Assembly (NCBI RefSeq): GCF_000219625.1
Contig: NC_018217.1
Location: forward strand, 3,038,001 to 3,102,000
DNA from: Zymoseptoria tritici IPO323
Lineage: Eukaryota; Ascomycota; Dothideomycetes; Mycosphaerellales; Mycosphaerellaceae
Length of the DNA: 64,000 nucleotides
Direction: 5' to 3'
Each line of letters opens with the position of its first letter. Position 1 is the first letter of the stretch. This document shows, piece after piece, positions 1 through 10,843 of this stretch. The position numbers and the translations under genes were made by a program. Below the pieces are notes generated by a model. That model did no database searches. It was not told the origin of the DNA and saw nothing but the letters and a program-made list of their open reading frames with translations.

Positions 1-592
1 TACATCCCCCTCCTCACTCGACCAGCCTCATACACCTCCATCGACTCGATCCTCCTTTCGCGACTATCGCTCGAGTCGAGCGACTCTGCGCAATTCATCG
101 GATTTTCGTCAAGACCGTCGCCGCGGGGGTCTCGACGGGAACGTTTGGGAGCGTGGTATCGACGGGAGAGAGCGGAGCAGAAGGCGATTTTTAAGGGGTT
201 GGAGAGGTTCCATGTTTTTTGAAGGATTTGGATGAGTGCTTCGCGGGATAGGGCGTTCTGGTGAGGGATGGAGTTTGGTTTGGTTTTTTGGGAAGGTGAC
301 GGGATGGAGTTGGGAAATTTGAAAGCGGGATTTTTTTGTTAGTAGAGAGAATAGGGTTCTCGTACCCATCCGTTCGTCGTGTTGTAGGAGGTAGCGACGC
401 TATTTCTTATGTTGAAGCCTGGCGGTGGTGGTATCTGGACATCAGATTGAGTCGTGGCTGTTGGTAGATTGATGCTGGTTGGTTGATGGAGAGGAAGGAC
501 AAGACTCACAAGAGGGACCTTGGGTTCGGATTTTGGCGACAGGTACGAGGTCTGCTTACCTCATCGCACTTCGGCCCGCAGCTTGTACACAT
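1..592 (-). CDS. Unidentified protein, 5' part only (gene runs off the left edge)
   Basis: I reconstructed three exons on the minus strand: 592-510 (ATG at 592), 399-366 and 257-1. The two introns are 110 and 108 nt and have GT..AG ends (GTGAGT..AATAG and GTACGA..CACCAG). A CTAAC branch site lies in the second. Phases agree throughout (2, then 0), and the last exon stays open to the window edge. The predicted start is cysteine-rich (MCTSCGPKCDE), and the body later reads ALIQILQKTWNL and then an Arg/Ser/Glu-rich stretch. The middle exon is only 34 nt. I do not recognise the family. The N-terminus could be a small metal-binding motif, but that is a guess. Exon 1 is the least certain part. The 257-1 exon is the best supported, because both neighbouring frames are interrupted. 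Confidence 0.45.
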
Positions 593-986
593 TGACTTAC
601 ACTTCTTCTTCGCTTTGTATCAACATCGATCTGCTCGCAATCATGCATAGAGTCTTGACTGCACATTACAAGCCCGCCTCTCTCCAGAACATGCCGGTTA
701 AGTCTACCGCACCTCTTCAGGATAAGTCTTTCACTCTTTTACACCTCAACCGGATTCGCTGTCGATCCAGACAGATCAAGTCACCTGTTCGCACTGCTTT
801 TCCCCACTCACTGCATATCAATAGCGATGTCAGGCCGATGTCATCGGAGCTGTACCGTGGTAATGGGCACCTATCATAAGCATCGTACCTGAACGTCCCA
901 AAAATATGGCATGGTCTTCTCACGAATATGGCATTGCCAGAATACATCTTGCTCACAATGCCTCTCCAAATGCCCTCTCGCCAGCC
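593..986. other. Intergenic, probable divergent promoter
   Basis: This 394-bp stretch separates the starts of the leftward partial gene and the rightward F-box-like gene. I see no credible coding frame in it and no motif I can name. Confidence 0.4.
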
Positions 987-1772
987 ATGGAGAACTCACC
1001 CTTCCGAAAGCTGCCACGGGAGCTGCGACGGAAGATTTACAGATACGCCCTCACCAAACCTTACCCAATCGAACTCCTAGCCGTCAGCACCACCACCAGA
1101 CATAGCAGACTCCCCCGACTCCTTCCAGCTCCGATCTCATACATGCGCCACGCCAACATCCTCGCCCTGACGATCGTCTGCCGCGACCTCTACGAGGAAA
1201 CCATCCCCGTCTTCCTCCAAGAAAACACCTTCCGCATCATCACCCAACTCGACGTCCCATCATGGGGCCTCACTCTGCACGCCTTCAACCTCGAAACCGC
1301 GCGCGCCCTACTTCTCTGCAACGCAAAACTCGGTCTCTGGCTCCTCGGCCTGGATGAGAACCTGCCCCACCTCCGCAACTTCCAAGTCGAACTCTGGCCC
1401 TCTCCAAACCTTCGCTTCGAGCGAATGGTCTCGACCTACCGCATGTGCGGGTTGATCTTCTCCATTGTGCAGAGGCAAAGTGGTGTGGATTTGGTGTTGA
1501 ACTTGCGTGTGCCGTGCTCCGATCCGCTGGGTATCGGGGGTTGGTTTGAGATGTCGTTCATGGGGAGTGATACGTCCGCCGCGAGGATCGGGCTCGAGGA
1601 GAGTGAGGCGCGCTTGAAGCTGCAGTTGGAGGAGAATCGTGCGGGTCTTACTTTCGCGCAGATGGAGTGGACTCATACCGCGCGAGAGGCTGATGTTCGT
1701 CGGATTCAGATGCTTTTGGACTTGATTGAGTTGCATCCGAGATGGTGGAGACGAGTTGTGCGATCTACTTGA
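987..1772 (+). CDS. F-box-like fungal protein
   Basis: Single-exon gene of 261 aa. An upstream in-frame ATG at 906 exists. I chose the ATG at 987 because it directly precedes the conserved opening FRKLPRELRRKIYRYAL (residues 5-21). That opening is the hallmark of a very large ascomycete family with an F-box-like N-terminus (L-P-x-E-L/I-R-x-x-I-Y). The rest has the Leu-rich pattern of these proteins, with a VCRDLYEETIPVF segment. Family members are presumed substrate adaptors of SCF ubiquitin ligases, but most have no assigned substrate. No leucine-rich repeat or WD domain follows, so the target-binding part is unrecognised. The codon pattern is C-ending and consistent along the frame. Confidence 0.65.
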   Translation: MENSPFRKLPRELRRKIYRYALTKPYPIELLAVSTTTRHSRLPRLLPAPISYMRHANILALTIVCRDLYEETIPVFLQENTFRIITQLDVPSWGLTLHAFNLETARALLLCNAKLGLWLLGLDENLPHLRNFQVELWPSPNLRFERMVSTYRMCGLIFSIVQRQSGVDLVLNLRVPCSDPLGIGGWFEMSFMGSDTSAARIGLEESEARLKLQLEENRAGLTFAQMEWTHTAREADVRRIQMLLDLIELHPRWWRRVVRST

Positions 1773-2788
1773 TCGTGAATGTGGAGGATCAATCAAACGA
1801 CTCTCTCTGGTGCGAAGATATCGAACATGCCTCTCGAACGCATCCCGTCACCCCAGAAGCCACACAGTACTCCAACGCCGAATGGGAGAAGATTACGGCA
1901 AGGGAGAGAGACGAGTTGGGAACGTCGTCCTAAATTACCAACACCAAGCGACGAAGGACTTCCGCAACATATGTCGAAGAATCACAGCCTCCCTTGAACC
2001 CGGGACCTATAGATCCACCCGACGTTATAGAGTACTACCAGAAGTGTGCTAACGCCCGACATGTATCTTACATGCCATACGCTACTAGAGACAAACACAA
2101 AGTGCATCTCCGCCCTCGCCGAACGAATTTGGAAGACGACTCCCTATCCATCAGATCTTCTAGCTTAACTAACAGGCCCTTAAGCGACATGTCCACATTG
2201 CTCCTGCATTTGGAAGGCGAAGTTTTGCGCTCTATCCTATGCAATATATTCCAGAGCCAAGGGGGATGTCACCCACGTTCGCCTCATTAACGCAACATGA
2301 CACAACGCTCCACGACGACGTGAACCCTCTCGCTATATCCAACCCCGACCACGACCAGCGAACCTTCTGCATACTGGCATGATGCCCACCGCGACTGGAA
2401 GGCATTACACGCTGGCACGATGGTTCTTCGAGATGATGGAAAGGCCACCATGGGAGGAAAGTGTGTGGCATGGGACCATGGAGCCTTGTTGATGCTGGCG
2501 CATGGCGACGCATCGTGGTTATACAGGCGATGGGGTATTGCATCGGGCTGAACGTGGACGCTGAAGCTCGCATTTTTATTTTCTTTCCATGTTTCGAAGG
2601 CATTGATAATTACCCAAAAGTTTTGTTGGCGACTCTTCGAAGCGCTTGGCTCTTGTTGAATTTGTCATTGGAATGGTGAGATTGTTTATTCGGCACTGTA
2701 TGGGAATGAAGCGGACAGAGAATTGCCGGGAAAGAACTTGCATAGACACCACACAGGCGACTCTCAATTCAACATATACACATACATC
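1773..2788. other. Intergenic between convergent genes
   Basis: About 1 kb between the 3' ends of the F-box-like gene and DRS1. Several open frames of 60-120 codons overlap in different phases, but none has a conserved motif or good codon bias. I see no repeat or RNA gene. Confidence 0.4.
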
Positions 2789-5059
2789 CTATTTCCTCGG
2801 CTTTCCCCTCCCCTTTGGCTGCGACTTACTCTTTACCGCACTCTTATCCTTCAGCTTCCCACCACCACTCTTCTCCATCCCCTTAACAGTCGCACTCTTA
2901 CTCTTCTTCCACATCGCGCCCGCCGCCCGATCATCCTTATCCTGCAGCTTCTTCTTATCCTTATTACTCAGCTTCCCCTTCTTCTTCCCCTTCTTTGCTT
3001 CCTCATCCGCCGGCCCATTCAACGCACTAAAGCCCTTATCCCGACTCGCCTGCTTATCCTTCTCACTCTCAAACCACGTCTTCCTCGGCCGGGCTTTGAT
3101 TTCCGCCTCGTACTTGACGATGTTGTCCGCTTTGGTCAGGTCGCGATCGACTTGCTGGAGGGCCTTCTCTTCTTTCTCTTCGCGAAGGACGTCTTCGACT
3201 TCGGACTCTAGAGCTTCGAGCCGAGTTTGCCAGGCGTCGACGTCGGAGGGGTCGATGGTACGTTGCTTGATGACTGCGCCTTGAGCTTTTCCTGATTTGA
3301 CGGCTGCTTTGACAACTTTACGGTCGGGTTCGGCGGCGAGAGTGCATGATCGGCCGGTTCGTCCAGCACGGGCGGTACGGCCGACACGATGGAGGTAGAT
3401 TTCGTGGGACTGGGGTGCTTCGTAGTTGATGACCGTTTCGATGCCTTTGATATCCAGACCACGGGAGGCGAGGTCCGTGGCGAGGAGGTAGTTGGCTTTG
3501 CCGGTTCGGAAGGATTCGATGGCGTTGATGCGTTGTTCTTGGGACATGCTGCCGTGGAGTTCGGCGGCGTTGAGGCCGCAGAGGGCGAAGATGACTCGGA
3601 CGCGATGGGCTTCCTTCTTTTGGCGGAAGAAGATGATGACTCGGTCGGTGTAGACTGATTCGGCGAGATTCATCAGGTATGCTAGGCGCTTGCTTTCTCG
3701 GCCGGGTCGCAGACGGACGAATTCTTGTACGAGACCCGAGACGGTCTGTCTTTGCGCGTCCACGAGCAGGCGAACGGGTCGTTGAAGGCCGACACGGATC
3801 AGGTCGTCGACTTTTGAAGTCATGGTAGCAGAGAAGAGCATGGTCTGTCGAGATTTCGGAATCTTGTTCAAGATCTCGTTGAGCTCGTCCGCGAATCCCT
3901 CCTCAAGCATGCGATCTGCTTCGTCCAGCACAAGAATCTCAACAGTAGAGACCGTGAAGGAAGCTGAATTGCGTTCAAGATCAATGAAACGACCAGGCGT
4001 GGCGATGACGATGTCCGGACGGAGCTTGAGCTGCTTCTCCTGCTCGCGTGAGTTGAGACCTCCGATAGCCTGTCCAAAGGTGATGTCCGTGAAGCTGGCG
4101 AGCTTCTTCGCCACGGCGAAACATTGAAGCGCCAGTTCACGGGTTGGCATGAGGATGACCACGCGAGTAGTGGCAGTCCGTTTCGGTCGGAACAGGAGAC
4201 GCTCGAGGATTGGAATGAGGAAAGCACCTGTTTTACCTGATCCAGTCACAGCACCTCCAACCAGGTCCTTGCCTTCCAATGCGACTGGTATCGTCTTTGC
4301 TTGAATAGGTGTGGGTGTGTTGAAGCCGACAGCCGCGAGACCTTTCAAGATCGGTCTTGACAAGTTCATCGTAGAGAAAGCAGTAGCACCAGGCGCAGCG
4401 TTCTTCGACTCGCTGTCGTTCGCGAAGAAAGCATTACGCTTCTCCGTCTCGACGGCGTCCTCGCCATTCTCCGATCCAGACTCTGCAGCCACGTCGTCCG
4501 GATGAGGGACATGCTTTATGACTTCATCTCCATCATCCTCATCTTCCGCATCCTCCTTATCACCCTGCTCTTCCCCATCTCCATCCTCACCCTCATCCTC
4601 GCCATCCTGAAAACTAATCGCCGTCGAAAACTCCTCCTCACTCCCCTCCTCTCCATAATCCGCACCAATGCCCTCATCTTCGCTATCCTCCTCCTCCTCC
4701 TCCTCTTCATCCTCACTCTCAACCTCCCCCTTCTTCTTCGTCTCCTCTCCATCACTCTTCGGCCGTCTCCTCGCAACAATAGCCTCAATACTCCCGGGCT
4801 GACTCGCCAGATCCCCACTCAACGCCCAAGTATCCAGATCATCCAACGCCGCATCTCCACCTTCATTCTCGAATTCAAAGTCCGACTCGAGGTCGGCATC
4901 TTTGTCTTCTCGTTGTTTCTTGACGGCGGATTGCTCTTTGACTTCTCGCTTGCGTTTTTTGCTGGGTGGTGCGGCGGGGTGTTCGATTGCGACTTCCTCC
5001 GTCTCTTCGTCGGAGACGTCCGAGTCGGAGAGAGTGGTGATTAGGTCGTCGACGGGCAT
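2789..5059 (-). CDS. drs1: ATP-dependent RNA helicase Drs1 (DEAD-box)
   Basis: Single-exon gene of 756 aa. The frame is open further upstream, but the ATG at 5059 (A at -3) is followed by the typical Drs1 start [14 protein letters not shown]. Residues 1-220 are acidic with basic patches. The helicase core follows: Q motif with PTPIQ near 249-253, Walker A AVTGSGKT 270-277, PTRELALQ near 305, DEAD at 379-382 in [10 protein letters not shown], and SAT at 410-412. In the second RecA lobe are [13 protein letters not shown] and [13 protein letters not shown]. The C-terminus is a Lys-rich tail. Drs1 acts in the nucleolus in 60S ribosomal subunit assembly, where it supports 27S pre-rRNA processing. 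All catalytic motifs are intact. DEAD-box paralogues such as Rrp3 or Dbp8 lack this long acidic N-terminus, which supports the Drs1 call. Confidence 0.93.
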   Translation of the reverse strand: MPVDDLITTLSDSDVSDEETEEVAIEHPAAPPSKKRKREVKEQSAVKKQREDKDADLESDFEFENEGGDAALDDLDTWALSGDLASQPGSIEAIVARRRPKSDGEETKKKGEVESEDEEEEEEEDSEDEGIGADYGEEGSEEEFSTAISFQDGEDEGEDGDGEEQGDKEDAEDEDDGDEVIKHVPHPDDVAAESGSENGEDAVETEKRNAFFANDSESKNAAPGATAFSTMNLSRPILKGLAAVGFNTPTPIQAKTIPVALEGKDLVGGAVTGSGKTGAFLIPILERLLFRPKRTATTRVVILMPTRELALQCFAVAKKLASFTDITFGQAIGGLNSREQEKQLKLRPDIVIATPGRFIDLERNSASFTVSTVEILVLDEADRMLEEGFADELNEILNKIPKSRQTMLFSATMTSKVDDLIRVGLQRPVRLLVDAQRQTVSGLVQEFVRLRPGRESKRLAYLMNLAESVYTDRVIIFFRQKKEAHRVRVIFALCGLNAAELHGSMSQEQRINAIESFRTGKANYLLATDLASRGLDIKGIETVINYEAPQSHEIYLHRVGRTARAGRTGRSCTLAAEPDRKVVKAAVKSGKAQGAVIKQRTIDPSDVDAWQTRLEALESEVEDVLREEKEEKALQQVDRDLTKADNIVKYEAEIKARPRKTWFESEKDKQASRDKGFSALNGPADEEAKKGKKKGKLSNKDKKKLQDKDDRAAGAMWKKSKSATVKGMEKSGGGKLKDKSAVKSKSQPKGRGKPRK

Positions 5060-5659
5060 TGTCGGCGCTGGGTTGGTGAGAGCTTGAGATGATCGATCGT
5101 TCAAAAAAAGTTCAGGCGTCGGCTGAAAGAATTGAGCTTGGTGATGCCGATGTTCTGCCGGGGCAGCGACGACCGGACTGGAGTCCGCGACTTGCCTCTC
5201 TTCCCGACTTTGAGCGCCCAAGAACACATCCGGTTCGGTCAAGCAATACGCTCTCCGGTCAGCAGCTGCGGGACAGCGTTGTAAACTACATCGCTTACAC
5301 GGGCACAATCTGCAGCAACAGTGATCAGCACTAATGCAGCACAACGAAGCTTTCGTCGCGTGCTTTCATGCGATCAATAATTGCCTCAGCTAGGAGGTAC
5401 ATCTCATCTGCCATAAGTACCGCTCACCTTCCTCTCGCATAATCCATCGTTTCTGCTTCTTTCGAACACCGTCTTCCAACCATGCCTTCGAATCGAATTT
5501 TTGCGAGCGAGCCTGTCACCGCAGCCAGCGTCTCCAGCACAAAACTCACTCAGCAGCCTACCAGTCACACTCACCGCACGAGAACCAAGAAGCACACATC
5601 GAGATTTTCGAATTTTCATTTCCTACCACGTCTCCTATCTCACTCACCCTCCAACACGC
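5060..5659. other. Intergenic: DRS1 promoter and choline kinase 3' region
   Basis: 600 bp between two leftward genes. It should hold the DRS1 promoter and the 3' end of the choline kinase transcript. No coding frame or repeat is convincing here. Confidence 0.4.
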
Positions 5660-8173
5660 CTAATACAACACCGTCTTGACCTTCCCTCTAACCTCCTCAG
5701 GCAACTCCTCCTCCCCAATCAACCCCAACTGCACCGCATCTCCCCAAAAGAACATAGCCCGATGCTGCGCGTACCCAAGATAATCAAACTCCTCCTCCTG
5801 CTCCTCGCCATCCTCCTCCTTCGGCATCGCCAATCCATCCTCGCCAAAAATCTCCTTCGCCACGTCCTCACCCTGCGACAGTTCCGATGCAGGCGAGTCT
5901 GGGTCGAAAAGCGGCATGCCCGGGACTTTGGCCTGCACGATTCCCCACGCGACCCATTGCGCCGTGTTGGCGAGGCGCCACATGCGGGTTTCGTGCATGA
6001 GGTGTTTGACCTCGGCGTCTTCGGCGGATTTGGTAGCGGCTTCGGCAGCGAGGTTGGTGGATGAGGAGCCGGGCGGGACGCGAGCGTCGAGCATGAAGTC
6101 GGAGATGCTGGTGGTGGAGCGACGGGCGAGGTCGGCGGGTCGAGCGGAGTCGGGTGTGCCGACGGGAGTCATGTGAGGTGTGTCGGTCGCGGCGTTGAAT
6201 TGTGGACGGTGACGGACGTAGGCGCGGATGAAGCGGTCTTGTTCTTCGGGTGTCGGGTAGGTGTTTGTGTTGCAGGCGTAGGGTTTGCGCTTGTCGTGGT
6301 AGTTGTAGCACCATTCTGTGAAGTGGTTGGCGAATTCGAGACCAGGTGTGTTGGCAGAGGCATACTCAAAGTCGATGACAACGAGCTGCTTGTGGCTGTT
6401 GGCAGGGAGGAGCAGTGGCGATTTGCCAGCGGGTACAAGACGCAGAATGTTGCCATACTGAGTATCGTTGTGGGCGAAGACGAGCTGCTCGCGGAGGTGC
6501 TTGGAGCCTCCGTATTGCGCCTTGAGCCATGCGCGATACTTCTCAACGACCGCCTTGAATTGCTGCCAGGGCACTCCACAGATGTAGCCACGGCGCATCC
6601 ATGCCTTTGAACCGGTGGGCTTCGTGTTCGGGTCTTGTGCCGCAATTTGTGAGTCCATCCAGGTGACGATCTGCTCGACCCGCTGTAACCACTTGTCCCA
6701 GTTGCGCCACACAAAAGGACCGTCATCGCGTTCTTGATCCAGCAGCTCGATGCCATCGTGCAGCTCGCGCATGCGCTTGGCGATCTGGCGGCTCGTGCTG
6801 GCATCTTTCAAATCTTCAGGTGTGAGTGTCTCGGCGTGGAAGAACTCCTCGAATCGGCCATTGGCGAATGTTCCCAGCATTCTTGGCCCGATTCGCTTCC
6901 TGGCCAGGCGTTGGAGAATCGCGAGCTCCGCCTGACGATCGATCAAGTGCTCGACTTGAGGACCGTAAATGCGAAGCAGCAACTTTGGTGGAGGCTTGGC
7001 AGTGGTTCCGTCCTCCTTCTGCAGCGGCAGATCTTCCGGTGGAGAAACGACGTATACTGCATTCGTCAGCGCTCCGCTGAGACGCTGGACCTCGACCGAG
7101 CCGCACATCTCTAACGGGACCCTCCGCCAACCTTTCAGACGCAACGTGTGTGAGAGGCGCACAATCTCAAACTTGAATCTCGACCATGCATCATTGTCAC
7201 GGACCGAGCCAACACGCTTCAATTCCTCCTCACCCGACTCATCCGAGACATCCGATGCACCACCCGTGTAGGAAAGAGTCTTGGAGTTGTCGAGCACAAC
7301 ATCGCAAGTCGGCACCAGGACATCTCCCTCAAAATATTCTGTATCCGATGCGCTGGACGGCTTTCTAAGCAGTTTGCGGGCAGATGACTTTCGTCTGAAG
7401 TGTGGAATTTTCCGTGCGGAAGAGCGCCTGAGATGTAGAGTTTGCTTCACGATGCGCTCAAGTTTCTCCAAGTCGAGTGATGTGTCCGAGGCGTGTGATC
7501 CGCGCCTTGGCCGAGATTCTTTTCCATTCACGGGAACCATCGAAGTCGGACTGGCCGGTGCACTATCATCTTCGGCTTTCCGACTCGCTTTGCGATGGCT
7601 TCGTTTGGCTCGCTTCTCCTTGATCCAGCTGGACACCTGATCCACCAGGGATTCGAAGTCGTCGACATCGTTCAGATTTTCGGTGGACTGATTCTCATGA
7701 GAATACGAGGCTCCATCGAGAGTGGCGTTCAGAGATGGACTGGAGGTTGCAGCCGGCTTCCCGGAGAGCCTCAGATCCCTGGCGCTCTTAACACGAGGTT
7801 TCCTCAGCTCTCCCAAATTGGGAAGCTCTTCGTAACTCTTCTGATTGCCCAGCAGTAAAGGTGAGATGGTCTCTGCATGTGGGTCGATGGAAACAGCTGT
7901 GAATGACAATTAGTCGATGTCGGAGTTCCGATGCGCACGCTGCCAGAAACGGATTGATGTGAAGGAAAATGGACGTGTGTGTGGAGATGCAGCCACTCGG
8001 GCGAAATGAGGTCTGGCAATGCTAGGCGCAGCGGACGACTGGAGGGGCGTACATTTGGGTTGTTCCGTTGTATGGGGAGATGCGCTCCTCTGGATGCCAA
8101 GTAACGAGCTGGGTGACGCTGCTTGTCGCGGTGCGGGTTTCATGTCGTCGGGAGGCGCCTCGGAGTGAGGCAT
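5660..8173 (-). CDS. cki1: Choline/ethanolamine kinase
   Basis: Two exons, 8173-8053 and 7896-5660, with a 156-nt intron (GTACGC..CACAG, branch ACTAAT). Together they give 785 aa. The kinase has the Brenner motif LVFAHNDTQYGNIL (His near 516) and the second metal/ATP motif LVVIDFEYASANTPG (near 546-560), followed by FANHFTEWCYNY, which is diagnostic for choline/ethanolamine kinases. The enzyme phosphorylates choline (and often ethanolamine) with ATP, the first step of the Kennedy pathway to phosphatidylcholine. The first 270 or so residues are low-complexity, Ser/Arg/Lys-rich, and precede the kinase fold. Such a tail is common in filamentous fungi and is probably regulatory. It contains many RRxS-type sites, suggesting phosphorylation (inference). 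The start rests on the spliced exon 1. Confidence 0.9.
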
Positions 8174-9367
8174 GCCACGGAAATGTGGTCAAGCAGAGGT
8201 GTGATGATTCGAAGGCGGGGAAATAGATGGTGAGGGTCGCGGGCACGGCCTGCTTTGTCTTTGCGCGATGACGGAAGTGAATTGCAGGGAACAGTGCTTG
8301 AGGTGAAGTCGCGTGATTCAAAATCCAGTAAATGTTGCGATAAGAAGAGGGAGGCGGAGGTGCCTTCCAGCCTGGCCTAGACCGTTTTCGTGGCAGGACG
8401 CTTAAATGCGCGACCAAGCAGGGAAAGTGGGCACGCAACAATTACCTTATTAATGCCCTGAAGGCGAAGAATGACGATGCATATCCAGGTCCCGTCCCGT
8501 AGTTCTAGCACGTGCAACACATAATTTACCTTATGCTCCAAGGTAGTCTCACCGGAGCTCCGCCTGAGAACGATGGCCCACGACCCCACGTGTTGACGAT
8601 TTTAATGGATCGGCCAAAACCGGATTGGCGCATGCAGCTGGAGGCAGTCTAAGGTAGACCTCTTTATTAGAGTTCAGGGCTCTTCTTACTTTAGACCGCA
8701 CCTCAGACCCATACATGGCCGACGAGAACGAGAAACGGGATCTGCAGCGGCGGCGGCGAGCCCTTGTCCCCGCCTCGGAGTTGCTTCCTCAAGCACCGCA
8801 AACAGGCATGGTCCAAATGCCAATCCAGCCGATGGTCTGAATGTATCATGGTATCAGTGAGGGAAAGGCGACATGATGAGCGCGACGGAGAGCTGATAGA
8901 AGGAAACTTGCAATGCGATCACATGTACAGATACAGCTTATATCCATCCATCCACCGCACAACTATCTCCTTATGCAGCTCATATCCTCCAGCTCTTCCC
9001 TCATGATGATGCTACACTACTAATCTCATTGAGCTAAACATACAACAAGCCAACCGAAAGTGATCCAAACAGCCGGCCGTGTCCATTTCCAACAAGCAAT
9101 GGTGGAGATGTTACCCTTTCCCAAATGCGAACAAAAAAAAATCCAAAGCCCGACGTGTTCTTCACCGAACGAGATTCCCTGCCGTGGGGTATAATCCGAA
9201 AATGTGTCCGCAAAGTTCCTCCTCCCAATTCCATTACCGTTCATCCGTCCATGCACTTTTCCGTTGCTGTGTGGCCGAAAATTCCCGCCCTCCATGTTCC
9301 GTTGATGCTCGAGCGAAATGCACCAGATAGCCTCTCACCAACTCCTTCTAAGCAGCAAGAGATCCTC
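8174..9367. other. Intergenic, with one possible small ORF
   Basis: About 1.2 kb between two leftward genes. It includes the choline kinase promoter and several AAGGTA/TACCTT-type words (around 8434, 8528 and 8650). A 41-codon ORF lies at 8715-8840 and is described separately. Nothing else is supported. Confidence 0.4.
8715..8840 (+). CDS. Possible small ORF, 41 aa
   Basis: An ATG at 8715 opens a 41-codon frame reading MADENEKRDLQRRRRALVPA and onward to a TGA at 8840. The start sits about 50 bp after a TTTATTA word. The composition (acidic, then RRRR, then Pro/Gln/Met) looks more like a real N-terminus than random DNA. It has no recognised domain and could instead be the first exon of an unrecognised gene or a chance frame. 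Confidence 0.22.
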   Translation: MADENEKRDLQRRRRALVPASELLPQAPQTGMVQMPIQPMV

Positions 9368-10843
9368 TTAGCAACGCCTCCCCTTCTTCGTCGTCACCCT
9401 CCCTTCCCTCTTCTCCCTCTCCTGCTCCTCCCTTTCCTGCTGCACATGCCCCGGATACCACGCCCTCAACTTAGCAAGGACCTTCTCCGCTTTCTTCTGA
9501 TCATCGTACGACTCCAAAATCCTCGTTTCCAAATACTCAAACGTACAATGGAGATTTCTTTTCCCACTCTTCGCCGCTCTCAAATGCGTCTTGAAATGAT
9601 CACTCGCATTATCACTCCTCCCAATCCCTCCCTTCTTCGCCGTCTTGCAGTTAGGCACGGGACACCAAAACTCCCTCACATCCGTGTGCATCTTGGCGTG
9701 GCGCTTCAGATGCTCCGCGCGTTGGAATTTTCGGCTGCACGCTTTGCTGGACACGGGGTCGACGAAATCACAGACGTTGATTGGAGCGGTGTTTTGCGCG
9801 GCCGGGGCGACGTGGAGTTTCCCGTGGGCGTCGTAGCCGTTCGATGTCCATTCGACGCCTTTGTATTCGAAGCGGAAGCCGTGCGTTTCGTGGGTGTGCC
9901 AGGCGCGGGAGGCGGTGGCGGACTTGTTGTTTCGGGTGGGTTTGCGGGAAGTGCGGCGGGAGCGGATGGTGGAGGAGAGCATACGGGTGGGTGGCGTGGA
10001 GGTTTCGTGTTTGACGGAAATGAAGTCCGAGTCGTCTTCTTGGCAGAAGTAGGAGGCGTCAGGACTGGGGTGGCGGACGTCGACCCAGCCGTTGTTGAAA
10101 GAGGCTTGGCTAGAGTTGAAGCTGCCTTGGTAAACGTCGGTGGTGTCCTCGGGACCGCCAGGGTAGCCTGGGTAGTCATTCATTTGGTAGTCGTCTTGCG
10201 GGTTGATCTGCGACGGCACAACGATCTGTTGTGGGGCGTACATTGATGGAGGTGGTGTGGCGAAGTTCTGGAATGGCGATGGTTCAAGCCCAGTGTGCAT
10301 TGCCGACGGAGGATTAGCGTACATCGATGAAGAGACGGACTCGCGGCCAAAGCCCATGTTGATGCTCATGTTGAGAGCCATGGGAGCTTGTTGAGTCGAC
10401 CAGGCATCGTTCATTGGTGACTGTAGGATGGGCATAGCATACGCATCGCTGACACTGGCGCTGCTAGTACGTGGACCGGACTCGACGCCCGACAGAGGAT
10501 GGCTGAAGGATCCACTGAACATCTGGGGAGCGAGAGCGTCCATCGCGCAGCCCTCTGGGATGGAAGAAGTAATCATTCCCTGTCCATCAGGATGATCGGA
10601 CCAGTGGTGAATATAACTTTCATGCGACTGTCGCATCGACTGAATGGGCGTGGCGGGTTGCGAGTAGCTACAGATCGACGACGACCCAAATCCAGAAGCA
10701 TCAGACATGGCGGAGAAAGCTAGCGATGGGCGTCTTGAGTCCTGACCTGGTTGAGTCGGGGTATGAGGCCATGAAGTGTGAGCACGAGTATCCAATCGTG
10801 GAATCGATGGTCCGCGGCGGGTTGGAGTAGTGTTCGATGACAT
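9368..10843 (-). CDS. C2H2 zinc-finger transcription factor
   Basis: Single-exon gene of 491 aa with a G at -3 of the ATG at 10843. The first 330 or so residues are Ser/Pro/Gln-rich and disordered in style. Near the C-terminus lie two C2H2 fingers. The first runs from CDF through KACSRKFQRAEHLKRHAKMH and has a widened Cys-Cys loop. The second is FWCPVPNC..RSDNASDHFKTH. The C-terminus is basic (EREKREGRVTTKKGRR). QRAEHLKRHAKMHT resembles the DNA-contacting helix of fungal developmental C2H2 regulators, but I cannot assign it to BrlA, FlbC or another named factor. The product should be a nuclear DNA-binding regulator. The very long gene-poor upstream region, with a GT-rich tract near 11030-11070, would suit a heavily regulated gene (inference). 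Confidence 0.75.
   Translation of the reverse strand: MSSNTTPTRRGPSIPRLDTRAHTSWPHTPTQPGQDSRRPSLAFSAMSDASGFGSSSICSYSQPATPIQSMRQSHESYIHHWSDHPDGQGMITSSIPEGCAMDALAPQMFSGSFSHPLSGVESGPRTSSASVSDAYAMPILQSPMNDAWSTQQAPMALNMSINMGFGRESVSSSMYANPPSAMHTGLEPSPFQNFATPPPSMYAPQQIVVPSQINPQDDYQMNDYPGYPGGPEDTTDVYQGSFNSSQASFNNGWVDVRHPSPDASYFCQEDDSDFISVKHETSTPPTRMLSSTIRSRRTSRKPTRNNKSATASRAWHTHETHGFRFEYKGVEWTSNGYDAHGKLHVAPAAQNTAPINVCDFVDPVSSKACSRKFQRAEHLKRHAKMHTDVREFWCPVPNCKTAKKGGIGRSDNASDHFKTHLRAAKSGKRNLHCTFEYLETRILESYDDQKKAEKVLAKLRAWYPGHVQQEREEQEREKREGRVTTKKGRRC

Noticed and set aside
9125..10246. 373-codon plus-strand frame antisense to the C2H2 gene
   Set aside because: Its composition is the mirror of the zinc-finger gene and no motif is present.
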